64,000 nucleotides of DNA from Alphaproteobacteria bacterium (GTDB lineage Bacteria; Myxococcota_A; UBA796; GCA-2862545). Below, piece by piece: positions 1-7,138 of this stretch (position 1 is its first letter; each line of letters begins with the position of its first letter). The stretch lies in the NCBI GenBank assembly GCA_020632875.1, contig JACKET010000005.1:1-64000 (forward strand). The letters are read 5' to 3'. The notes below the pieces were generated by a model that worked only from the letters and a program-made list of their open reading frames with translations, did no database searches and was not told the origin of the DNA. Position numbers and translations under genes: made by a program.

Positions 1-246
1 CGTCACGACGATGGAGACCAGGATCAGGAAGATCGACTGCGCCATCCCGCTGCGCGTCACCGCCCCACGGGCCGCCCCGCGCAGCTGACGCTCGGACGCG
101 TCGTGCGCCTTCAGCACGGCAGCCGCGGCGTCGAGGCGGGCCTGCACCGCATCGGGCATCGCGCCACTGCCCCCACACGACGGGCATGCCCACTCCCGGT
201 CGGAGACGGCGAGGGGCACGGGAGCCCCGCAGGACGGGCACGACAT
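1..246 (-). CDS. zinc-ribbon protein with C-terminal membrane segment (partial)
   Basis: The reading frame is open from an ATG at 246 (or 255, three codons earlier) to the left edge of the window, so the C-terminus is missing. The first 26 residues hold two Cys-x-x-Cys knuckles (CPSC and CPSC, about 15 residues apart), the signature of a small zinc ribbon. An Ala-rich helical stretch follows (residues ~34-60), and the visible part ends in a hydrophobic run (FLILVSIVV) that looks like the start of a membrane helix. The likely architecture is therefore a cytoplasmic zinc ribbon tethered to the membrane. Its function is unknown. It is divergent from the lipoprotein gene at 301. Confidence 0.6.
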   Translation of the reverse strand, partial: MSCPSCGAPVPLAVSDREWACPSCGGSGAMPDAVQARLDAAAAVLKAHDASERQLRGAARGAVTRSGMAQSIFLILVSIVVT

Positions 247-300
247 CGCCAGCATGGCGCCGAGCGTACACGACGGGGCTATCCTCGGCGCGGAGGGTGC

Positions 301-972
301 GTGCTCTGGTTGCTGCTGGGATGTGGGTCCCCCTCGCCCGAGGCCGCGTGTGACGCGGCGATCCAGACCTCGCTGGCCGAGATGCCGCCCGAGCGGCTCC
401 TGGCGACCTGCGGGCCGCTCGTCGAAGAGCCCGCGTGCGCGGCGGCCTTCCAGGGCTCCGCCGCGAAGACCGCGCAGGAGGGGCTGTCCCGCCTCGGTGC
501 GTGCATGGACGCCCTGTGCGCCGGGGGCGCCTGCGGGGCCGCGCCGCTCACCACTGCGGGCGTGAGGGGGCCGTTCCGCGAGTCCCTCCGCGATGCGCTC
601 GCGGCGCGGGGATTGCCACCATCCCGGGCCTACGCCATCGCGGAATCCGCGTGCACCCTCGCCCTGCCCACGACGCGGATCCCACTCCACCTCGAAGCGC
701 GCGGCGATGCGCTCGTCGTCACCGTCGGCGCCGGAGCCGAGGCGCGAACGGTCTCGTTGTCGATGGCCGCGGAGCGCGACGCGAGGGGCCTGCCGACCAT
801 GGACGTCGGGCCGTTGGTCGACGTCATCGCATCGATCGAGCCCGACCCGGCGCTCGTGGACCTCGAGCTGTACGACCGGCCGCCCGCCTCCGTCGACGTG
901 GCATTCGCATCCACGCTCGGACGGCGTGGCTATGCCTGCGTCGCGTGCTTCCTCGGGGGCTGCGCCCGCTGA
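301..972 (+). CDS. Cys-containing lipoprotein of unknown function
   Basis: About 223 residues from a GTG at 301. The start was chosen because it opens directly on a very short lipoprotein signal (LWLLLGC), a form repeated in other lipoproteins of this window. The mature part has Cys residues around positions 16-80 (CDAA, CGPL, CAAAF, CMDALCAGGAC) and again near the end (CVACFLGGC), suggesting disulphides in an exported domain. The reading frame continues upstream to 103, but those residues are Arg-rich and look non-coding. The stop abuts the stop of the convergent gene at 973. I do not recognise a family. Confidence 0.65.
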   Translation: MLWLLLGCGSPSPEAACDAAIQTSLAEMPPERLLATCGPLVEEPACAAAFQGSAAKTAQEGLSRLGACMDALCAGGACGAAPLTTAGVRGPFRESLRDALAARGLPPSRAYAIAESACTLALPTTRIPLHLEARGDALVVTVGAGAEARTVSLSMAAERDARGLPTMDVGPLVDVIASIEPDPALVDLELYDRPPASVDVAFASTLGRRGYACVACFLGGCAR

Positions 973-1890
973 CTACTCCGCGAGTGGGCGGAGGCCTGCG
1001 ATGGCGTCGTCGATGCTCGCGCCCTGGTCGGGCAGGAGCGGGCGGAGCTGCTCGAGCCGGGCGATGGCACGACGGGCGTTCTCGGCGGCGTCGGTCCCCG
1101 CCTGCGCGAGCGCCATGTGGGCTTCGACGAGGAAGAACAGGCCGGCCGCGTCGGTCGGATGTGCGTCGACCCAGGGGCTGCAGGCCGCGATCCGCGCGGC
1201 GGCGGCGGGTGTCGCGTCGTCGCAGCCCGCCCGGCTGCTCGCACGCAGCGCATTCGCGAGCTCGGCGCGCGCGGCTTCGTCGGCCGCCTTCGCCTCTGCG
1301 TAGCCGGACATCGCGTCGAGCACGGCTCCCTGCGCCGCGGCCTGCTTCGCATCGAGGGAGTCCTGGAGGGCGTCGAGCTCGGCGCGGGTCTCGGGGTCGA
1401 GGTGCGCGGAGGCGCGCAGGGCGTCCTCCTTCGCTTTCATCGCATCCACCAGCGCCGTCTCGATGCCCTCGCGCGGTGCGACCTTCGCCCAGGAGCGCGG
1501 CGTTCCGCACGAGGCGTGCATCCGGCCCGCGAGCGCATCGAATTCGTCGGCCTTCGCGCTGCGGTCGTTGGCGCGGAACAGGTCGCGGGCCGCGCACACG
1601 GCCCGGGGGGCCATCGGGTGCTTCCGGTTCTTCCAGGCCTGCTTCGCGAGCCCCGCATCGTGCAGCGAGTACGAGATCTCGCTCGAATCGTACGGGAAGC
1701 GGAGGATCAGGGAGTACGTCTCGAGCACGTGGGCGAGCTCGGTGTCGACGGCGCGGCGGTACGCGTTCGCCGCGTCGTTCGCGGCGCGGGTGCTCGCATC
1801 CGACGGTGCGGACTCCGCCGCTTCGAGCGCGCGCTCGACCGCTTCGAGGGTCGGTTCGGCCGCCCAGGCGGCGAGCAGGGTCAGGAACAC
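973..1890 (-). CDS. secreted Ala-rich helical protein, unknown
   Basis: 305 residues starting with a short signal peptide (MFLTLLAAWAAEP). The rest is strongly helical and Ala/Glu/Asp-rich. A central block (residues ~110-150, with SCGTPRSWAKV) and a C-terminal part (residues ~215-300, CSPWVDAHPTDAAGLFFLVEAHMALAQAG) resemble tetratricopeptide-like helical hairpins. That suggests a periplasmic or secreted scaffold, but no family is certain. It is convergent with the lipoprotein at 301 and divergent from the serine protease at 1974, so the 83-bp gap 1891-1973 should carry promoters for both. Confidence 0.65.
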   Translation of the reverse strand: MFLTLLAAWAAEPTLEAVERALEAAESAPSDASTRAANDAANAYRRAVDTELAHVLETYSLILRFPYDSSEISYSLHDAGLAKQAWKNRKHPMAPRAVCAARDLFRANDRSAKADEFDALAGRMHASCGTPRSWAKVAPREGIETALVDAMKAKEDALRASAHLDPETRAELDALQDSLDAKQAAAQGAVLDAMSGYAEAKAADEAARAELANALRASSRAGCDDATPAAAARIAACSPWVDAHPTDAAGLFFLVEAHMALAQAGTDAAENARRAIARLEQLRPLLPDQGASIDDAIAGLRPLAE

Positions 1891-1973
1891 GCGCGCTTCT
1901 CCACCACCGGACCGGTGCCGTCCAGCGTTTACATCCTCGCTCAGATGGCCACCGACACCCGGGGGATTCGCAC

Positions 1974-2888
1974 ATGTGGATGTTCGTGGGGTCGGCGCTG
2001 GCCATCGTCGGTGGCTCGCCGGTTGCGGGGGATCACCCGGAGGTCGTGGCGATCCGCGCCGAGGCGAACCTCTGCACGGGCACCCTGGTGCACCCGCGCT
2101 GGGTGCTCACGGCGGCGCACTGCTGGGACCACGTGGTGGCCACCGCGTTCGCGGGCGAGCAGAGCGCGGTGACGACCGCCGACGCGGCGCTGCAGCCGCT
2201 CGAGCCCGAGTCGGGCGACACGGGGCTCCCGCCGCTCGGCTTCGCGAGCGAAGCGTCCATCGACGGTGTGTTCGTGCATCCCGCCTACGTCTCGATCGGG
2301 TGGTCGCCGAACGCCGTGTCGCAGGGGCCCGAGCAGCAGCACGACCTGGCGCTGGTGCACCTCGCCGAGCCGCTGTCCGGCCCGACGGTCCAGCTCAACG
2401 CGACGCCCATCGACGACGACTGGATCGGCGTGCGTGCGCTGTTCGTGGGCTACGGCATCACCGCCTACCAGGGGGCCGGGGCGTTCACGAAGCGCCAGAT
2501 CGAGCTCGCGATCACCGAGGTCGGTGACGACACCCTCGTCGCGTACCACCCGGATGGCGGGCTGTGCCAGGGCGACAGCGGAGGGCCCGGGCTCCTCGAG
2601 GTCGGGGGGCGCTGGGTGCAGATCTCCGCGGGGTCCTTCGGGCTCGACGCCGTCTGCGAAGCCGGCGTGAACGCCCGGATCGACGCGCACATCGACTGGA
2701 TTCGGTCGGTGACGGGGGATGTCGTCGAGACCGTCGTGATCACGCCTCCGCCGCCGGAGCCGATGGACTGGATCGTCGACACGGGCGCGGTGGCACCGGC
2801 CTCGTCGCGCTGTGCGAGCGCGTCGGGGGTGTCGGGTGCGTTCGGAGCGCTCGCGCTGCTCGCGTCGATCGCCGTCCGGCGCCGCTGA
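1974..2888 (+). CDS. secreted trypsin-like serine protease with MYXO-CTERM-type tail
   Basis: 304 residues from ATG 1974. The N-terminus is a signal-like segment (MWMFVGSALA) running straight into IVGGSPVAGDHPE, which matches the mature start of trypsins. The S1 catalytic triad is complete: His in LTAAHCW, Asp in HDLALVHL, Ser in CQGDSGGPG. After a linker with PPPPEP, the C-terminus has a Ser/Ala/Gly-rich stretch, one hydrophobic helix (GALALLASIAV) and RRR. This is the three-part surface-sorting signal of MYXO-CTERM type, although the classical Gly-Cys motif is only approximated (SSRCASAS). It is probably an extracellular or surface-anchored endopeptidase. The acidic PESGDTG stretch and the Cys pairs fit a stabilised secreted form. 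Confidence 0.9.
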   Translation: MWMFVGSALAIVGGSPVAGDHPEVVAIRAEANLCTGTLVHPRWVLTAAHCWDHVVATAFAGEQSAVTTADAALQPLEPESGDTGLPPLGFASEASIDGVFVHPAYVSIGWSPNAVSQGPEQQHDLALVHLAEPLSGPTVQLNATPIDDDWIGVRALFVGYGITAYQGAGAFTKRQIELAITEVGDDTLVAYHPDGGLCQGDSGGPGLLEVGGRWVQISAGSFGLDAVCEAGVNARIDAHIDWIRSVTGDVVETVVITPPPPEPMDWIVDTGAVAPASSRCASASGVSGAFGALALLASIAVRRR

Positions 2889-2891
2889 GCG

Positions 2892-3476
2892 CTATCGCCG
2901 CTTCGTCCGTTTCGCCCACCACTTCTGCGGGCCGGCGACGAACACGAGCCCGAGGAGCACAGCGAGCTGCGTGCGGCGGTTGCAGAGGTAGACCCAGGTC
3001 TGGAGCCCGTCGCGCGACGGCCCCTCGTAGACGCAGACGCCGCCGAGGCTCTTGTAGTACCGGTCGAGCGACGGGTGTTGGGCGACGCCGAGCATGTACC
3101 GCTTGCCGCTGGTCAGGGTCATCAGGTTCCCGTACGGCGCGACCAGCCCGACCATGCGGGCCGAGCTGAACCCCGGCTCCCGCCACGCGCACACGGCCTC
3201 GCAGCAGTCCTCCTCCCGGAAGCCCGGAGGCCAGTCGATCGCGGCGTCCTGCGGGATGAATCGCTCGATGACGCGCATCGGCGGCTCGCTGCCGATCGTG
3301 AACCCGGCGACCATCCGCCCGGACCGGTCGAACACCCCCATGACCCGGCTGCGCTCGAGGTACGCCATCGGCACGGCGCCGGTGATCACCCCTTCGGAGC
3401 GCTCCTGCGAGATGGACGCGAAGCGCTCGGCGTACGTCGCGAGCTCGGCGGGGTCGGTCAGGCGGCGGATTCGCAT
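2892..3476 (-). CDS. putative GNAT-like acyltransferase, last gene of the acyl-lipid operon
   Basis: 194 residues from ATG 3476; the start overlaps the end of the upstream acyltransferase gene by 19 nt. The central part (VMGVFDRSGRMVAGFTIG, then MLGVAQHPSLDRYYKSLG) resembles the GNAT fold of N-acyltransferases: a beta-hairpin followed by a region ending in a position-specific Tyr/Gly loop. A hydrophobic segment near residues 170-183 (LAVLLGLVFVAG) and a basic tail (KWWAKRTKRR) suggest membrane association. Six Cys are spread along the chain, two adjacent (EDCCEAVC). From context it could transfer an ACP-bound acyl chain to an amine, as FeeM- or OlsB-like enzymes do, but this assignment is an inference; the family call is tentative. 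Confidence 0.6.
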   Translation of the reverse strand: MRIRRLTDPAELATYAERFASISQERSEGVITGAVPMAYLERSRVMGVFDRSGRMVAGFTIGSEPPMRVIERFIPQDAAIDWPPGFREEDCCEAVCAWREPGFSSARMVGLVAPYGNLMTLTSGKRYMLGVAQHPSLDRYYKSLGGVCVYEGPSRDGLQTWVYLCNRRTQLAVLLGLVFVAGPQKWWAKRTKRR

Positions 3477-4621
3477 GGCTCTCCACGGGCGCGCGCGATG
3501 GCCCACGTCCACAGCGCGCGGCTGTCGTGCGGAAGGTCGAGGCCGACCCGTGTGCGTCGGGTCTTCAGCAGGATGCGGTCGGGCCAGTCGCGGGTCGTGA
3601 GCAGCACGTCGTCGAGCGGCAGCTCCCACCCCGGCAGCCTCAGCACGCCGTCGCGCAGCTCCAGCGGGCCGGACGCGAGCGTGTCTTCGAGATCGCCCGT
3701 CAGGTCGCGGACCTCCACCGTGCCGATGCTCTTCAGGGCCGGGCCGGACGGGCCCCAGTCGCTCGCGACGCGCTCCCGGATGCGGCGCAACGCTTCGGTG
3801 ATCGACAGCTCCTCGGGACCGCGGAGGCGGTTGTCGGTCCCGACCTCCCACCGCGTGCCGCACCCGCTGCAGGACAGGCGGTCGCCGGAGTCGTCGAGGC
3901 GGGGCGCGCCGCACGTCGGGCAGTACGCGAGCAGCGCGCCCAGGCCCGCGGCGAGCCTCCTGCCGCTCACGGGCCAGCGCCGGGCGGTCGCGGGGTCGAC
4001 GCGCAGCGCCGACGCGATGGCCGTGGGGATGTCCTCGCCGCGTGCGAACGTGCGGGGTGGGTCGATCTCGAGGGCCACCGTCGTGCGGCGGGGATGCCGC
4101 GCCCACGCGGGCTGGAGCCGGTCGGCGTTGTGGATGCGCATCGTGACGACCGGCAGGTCGAGGTAGCGCACGAGCTGCGTCAGGCCCGGCATCATGGGCT
4201 GGGCTTCGCCATCCCACGGGAACACGCCTTCGGGGAAGACCCCGACCACCGCGCCGGCCTGCGCCCAGGCCTTCATCGTGCGGATGGCCCGGGTGTCGGG
4301 CTCGAGCTTGTGCTTCGGGATCTGGCCCCAGTACGCCAGCATCCGGCTGCGCGCGTAGCGCACCTGCATCGCCGGCGCCGTCACGAGCCACTGGATGGGC
4401 ACCGCGGTGTGCAGGCCCACGACGAGCGGGTCGGGCGGGCACCCGTGGTTCATCATCAGCAGGCACGGGCCGCGCAGGTGCTCGAGCCCGTCGATCTCCA
4501 CGCCGCGCAGCCAGCGCCGGAAGGGGAGCCGCAGGACGGGGGCCCAGCGCGCCAGGGTCCGCTGCATGTGCCGCACGGCGTCTTCGCTCGGCGGCACCGG
4601 CACGCGCATCGCGGTGCTCAC
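3458..4621 (-). CDS. PlsC-type 1-acyl-glycerophosphate acyltransferase with zinc-ribbon tail
   Basis: 387 residues from GTG 4621, whose GTGA overlaps the stop of the upstream monooxygenase gene (4 nt). The first ~215 residues are a lysophospholipid acyltransferase domain. The catalytic NHx4D box is NHGCPPD and the FPEG box is FPEGV, followed by PMMPG. Known members move an acyl group from acyl-ACP or acyl-CoA to a hydroxyl on a lysolipid at the inner membrane. Residues ~235-265 add a four-Cys zinc ribbon (CPTC...CSGC), and ~120 further residues of unknown fold (ELSITEALRRIRERV, then LPLDDVLLTTRDWP). That tail is not part of ordinary PlsC and may bind the ACP or a membrane partner. An acyl-ACP supply is encoded just upstream. 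Confidence 0.85.
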   Translation of the reverse strand: MSTAMRVPVPPSEDAVRHMQRTLARWAPVLRLPFRRWLRGVEIDGLEHLRGPCLLMMNHGCPPDPLVVGLHTAVPIQWLVTAPAMQVRYARSRMLAYWGQIPKHKLEPDTRAIRTMKAWAQAGAVVGVFPEGVFPWDGEAQPMMPGLTQLVRYLDLPVVTMRIHNADRLQPAWARHPRRTTVALEIDPPRTFARGEDIPTAIASALRVDPATARRWPVSGRRLAAGLGALLAYCPTCGAPRLDDSGDRLSCSGCGTRWEVGTDNRLRGPEELSITEALRRIRERVASDWGPSGPALKSIGTVEVRDLTGDLEDTLASGPLELRDGVLRLPGWELPLDDVLLTTRDWPDRILLKTRRTRVGLDLPHDSRALWTWAIARARGEPCESAA

Positions 4622-5688
4622 CTGAAGCACGGGATGACCTCCTCGGCGAACGTCCGGAGGGACCGGCAGATCACCTCGTGGGGCACCGTGCCCGTCTGCA
4701 TCACGAGGATCAGCTCGTCGACGCCGGCGTCCACGAAGCGCTGCACGGACTCCCGCGCGGCGGCGGGGTCGCCGATGATCGACGAGAGCTGCGACTCCGA
4801 CGTGTTGCGGTGGGCCATGAACTGGTCGAGCTGGCGGTCGGTGGGCGCGTCGCGCGGCGCACGGACGGGCCCGATCGGGCGGTTCTCGGTGCGGTAGTAC
4901 GTCATCATCGAGCGCAGGAAGAACTGGGCGCCCTGCAGGCCCCACCGGCACGCCTCGCGGTCGTCGGGGAGCACGATGCAGGCCGGGTTGCAGCAGAACC
5001 GGTTCGTGACGGTCTCGCCGATGGGCTCGGCCCGCGCGATGGCCGCGCGGTAGTCCGCGACCCGCGCCGCGAGCTCGTCGTCGCGGTAGATCGCGAGCGA
5101 CAGGGCGCCGAGGCCGCGCTCGCCGGCCTTCACGGCGAGCTCGGGCCGGCTGCACGCCTGGAACAGCGGGGGATGGGGGTCCTGCACGGGCTTGGGGACG
5201 ATCTGGGTCGGCGGGATGTCGTAGAACCGCCCCTGGTGCGAGAAGACCGGCTCGCGCCACATCCGGGGGATCATCCGGATGGCCTCCTCCCACTGGGCTT
5301 CGAGCTCGGCGCCGTCGATCTCGAAGGCGCCCTGCTCCACGCGGGTTCCGGACTTGCCGGTGCCGAGCTGGAGCCGCCCCTCGCTCAGGATGTCGAGGGT
5401 CGCCGCCCGCTCCGCCACCCGGATCGGGTGGTTGTACCGGCCCGGGAGCAGCGCCACGCCGTGCCCGATGGCGATGCGCGAGGTCTTCGCGGCCACGTAG
5501 GACAGGAAGATCTCGGGGGCCGAGCTGTGCGCGTACTCGTAGAGCCCGTGGTGCTCGACCGCCCAGACCCCGTCGAACCCGAGCGCATCGGCGAGCACGA
5601 CCTGGGCGACGCAGTCGTGGAACAGCTGGCGCTCGGTCTGCGGCGTCGGGCCGGAGATCTGCATCTCGTAGAAGAGCGAGAACCTCAC
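4618..5688 (-). CDS. luciferase-like flavin-dependent monooxygenase
   Basis: 356 residues from GTG 5688 (GTGA overlap with the dehydrogenase stop). It has the bacterial-luciferase-like (LLM) TIM-barrel signature: MRFSLFYEMQ at the start, ADALGFDGVWAVEHH, then AIGHGVALLPGRYNHPIRVAERAATLDILSEGR, which includes the usual His/Arg flavin-phosphate region. Family members use FMNH2 and O2 to hydroxylate or cleave a substrate, and luciferase itself acts on fatty aldehyde. Lying between an ACP-linked dehydrogenase and acyltransferases, it most likely oxygenates the acyl chain or the final lipid. The exact substrate cannot be read from the sequence. The Cys pair FCCNPAC at ~residue 245 is conserved in several LLM members. 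Confidence 0.88.
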   Translation of the reverse strand: MRFSLFYEMQISGPTPQTERQLFHDCVAQVVLADALGFDGVWAVEHHGLYEYAHSSAPEIFLSYVAAKTSRIAIGHGVALLPGRYNHPIRVAERAATLDILSEGRLQLGTGKSGTRVEQGAFEIDGAELEAQWEEAIRMIPRMWREPVFSHQGRFYDIPPTQIVPKPVQDPHPPLFQACSRPELAVKAGERGLGALSLAIYRDDELAARVADYRAAIARAEPIGETVTNRFCCNPACIVLPDDREACRWGLQGAQFFLRSMMTYYRTENRPIGPVRAPRDAPTDRQLDQFMAHRNTSESQLSSIIGDPAAARESVQRFVDAGVDELILVMQTGTVPHEVICRSLRTFAEEVIPCFR

Positions 5689-6851
5689 GGCTTCCCCATG
5701 CGTCCGAGCCGCGTCGCGGTGTCGGCGATCAGCATCTTCTGGACCGCCTCGGGGCCCTCGTAGATCTGGAGGACCTTCGCGTCCCGCGCGATCTTCTCGA
5801 CGACCCCGCCCTCCATGTAGCCCTGCGCGCCGAGCAGGTGGATGGCCTGATCCGCGATCTGCACGGCCGTGCGGGCCCCGAGGAGCTTCGCGATGCTCGA
5901 GAGCCGCGTGCCGTGGCCTCCGCGGCCCTGGCCGACCTCCCAGCACGCCCGCCACGTGACGGCGCGGGCCGCTTCGATCGCGGCGTCCATCTCCGCGAGC
6001 TGGAACCGGTAGTCCTGGGCCTGGACGAGCTTCTGTGTGCTCGAGGCCTGTCGCGAGTGCCCGTAGGCGAGCACCGCGTCCCGCGCCCTCCGCGCGGCGC
6101 CGACCCCCATCGCCGCGACGCCGTAGCGGCTGCGCGTCATGGCCCGCGTGGTGATCTGCATGCCCTGCTCGGGCTGCCCGATGCGGTCTTCGATCGGCAC
6201 GAAGACCTCTTCGAACGTGATCTCTCCGGTGTCGGACGCCCGCTGGCCGAGCTTGCGGTACGGGTTGCGGCGCGACACGCCGGGCGCATCGGCGGCGAGC
6301 ACGAAGCACGACAGCCCACCCGGCCCCCCCTCGATGCGCGCGAAGACCGTGATCACCGAAGCGACCGTGGCGTTCGTGATGGTCGACTTCACGCCGTTCA
6401 GCACGTACCCGCCGTCGACCGGGCGCGCCGTCGTGCTCGCGGGGCGCGCGAACAGGTTGCTGCTGCCCTCGGGCTCGCTGAACGCGTGGCACGCGAACCG
6501 GAGCTGCGTCGTCAGCGGGCGCAGCCAGCGCTCCTGTTGGTCGGCGGTGCCGAACTGGAGCAGGGCCGCCGTGGTCAGCGTGCCCACGAACGTCGAGGTC
6601 GCCACGCCGAGGTCGCCGTACGCGAGCTCCTCGGCGCCGAGCACCACGGCCATCGGGGTCTGCCCACCGCCGCCGAGGGACCCGGGCAGCATGCTCGTGA
6701 TCAGCCCGGCGCGGAAGGCCTCCTCGTACAGGTCCCACGGGAAGCACCCGTGCTGGTCGAGGTCCGCGCGGCCGACGACGTGCTCCGCCACGAACGTCCG
6801 CACCCGGTCGCGGAAGGCCAGCTCGTCGGGCGTCGGCGCGAAGTCGATCAT
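5685..6851 (-). CDS. acyl-CoA dehydrogenase-like enzyme, probably acting on acyl-ACP
   Basis: 388 residues from ATG 6851, with ATGA overlapping the ACP stop. The three ACAD domains are visible: N-terminal helices (MIDFAPTPDELAFRDRVR), the beta domain with FACHAFSEPEGSS and TITNATVASVITVFARI, and the C-terminal helices ending RDAKVLQIYEGPEAVQKML. The IYEG motif places a Glu near the usual catalytic-base position of short-chain ACADs. These flavoenzymes introduce a double bond into an acyl thioester. When encoded beside a fatty acyl-AMP ligase and a free ACP, the substrate is usually acyl-ACP rather than CoA; that step is inferred from the gene order here. Confidence 0.9.
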   Translation of the reverse strand: MIDFAPTPDELAFRDRVRTFVAEHVVGRADLDQHGCFPWDLYEEAFRAGLITSMLPGSLGGGGQTPMAVVLGAEELAYGDLGVATSTFVGTLTTAALLQFGTADQQERWLRPLTTQLRFACHAFSEPEGSSNLFARPASTTARPVDGGYVLNGVKSTITNATVASVITVFARIEGGPGGLSCFVLAADAPGVSRRNPYRKLGQRASDTGEITFEEVFVPIEDRIGQPEQGMQITTRAMTRSRYGVAAMGVGAARRARDAVLAYGHSRQASSTQKLVQAQDYRFQLAEMDAAIEAARAVTWRACWEVGQGRGGHGTRLSSIAKLLGARTAVQIADQAIHLLGAQGYMEGGVVEKIARDAKVLQIYEGPEAVQKMLIADTATRLGRMGKP

Positions 6852-7138
6852 CGGGCTTCGATGCGCTCCTTCAGCTCGACCAGCAGGTCGTCGACCGTGA
6901 ACAGGTCGTAGAGCGACAGGGTGGATGTGTCGATGTCGAAGCGCTCCTCGATCCTCACCAGCAGCCACGTCAGCCGGACCGAGTCCCAGCCGAGCTCGGT
7001 GAGCGGGGCCTCGGCGCGGATGCTCGCGTCGAGCTCGGCGCGCAGGGCCCGCGTGGCGGCCTCGTCCGCGTTCGTCTCGGAGGCCGTGACCTCGGTGGCG
7101 AGGTCCTTCACGACCTCGAGCAGCTCCGCCTTGTCCAT
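6848..7138 (-). CDS. acyl carrier protein
   Basis: 96 residues. The four-helix ACP pattern is clear, with the phosphopantetheine attachment Ser in LGWDSVRLTWLL (about residue 53), followed by IEERFDID and DLFTVDDLL, which matches the DxxxLxTVDDL helix of ACPs. The N-terminus is longer than in AcpP and has extra Ala/Glu helix content. Its start shares one nucleotide with the ligase stop (TGATG) and its stop overlaps the dehydrogenase start, so all three should be made in fixed ratio. It is the likely carrier loaded by the ligase. Confidence 0.9.
   Translation of the reverse strand: MDKAELLEVVKDLATEVTASETNADEAATRALRAELDASIRAEAPLTELGWDSVRLTWLLVRIEERFDIDTSTLSLYDLFTVDDLLVELKERIEAR

Noticed and set aside
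435..1973. Upstream extension of the serine protease frame
   Set aside because: Arg-rich composition and antisense to two other genes; the signal peptide and trypsin domain start at 1974.
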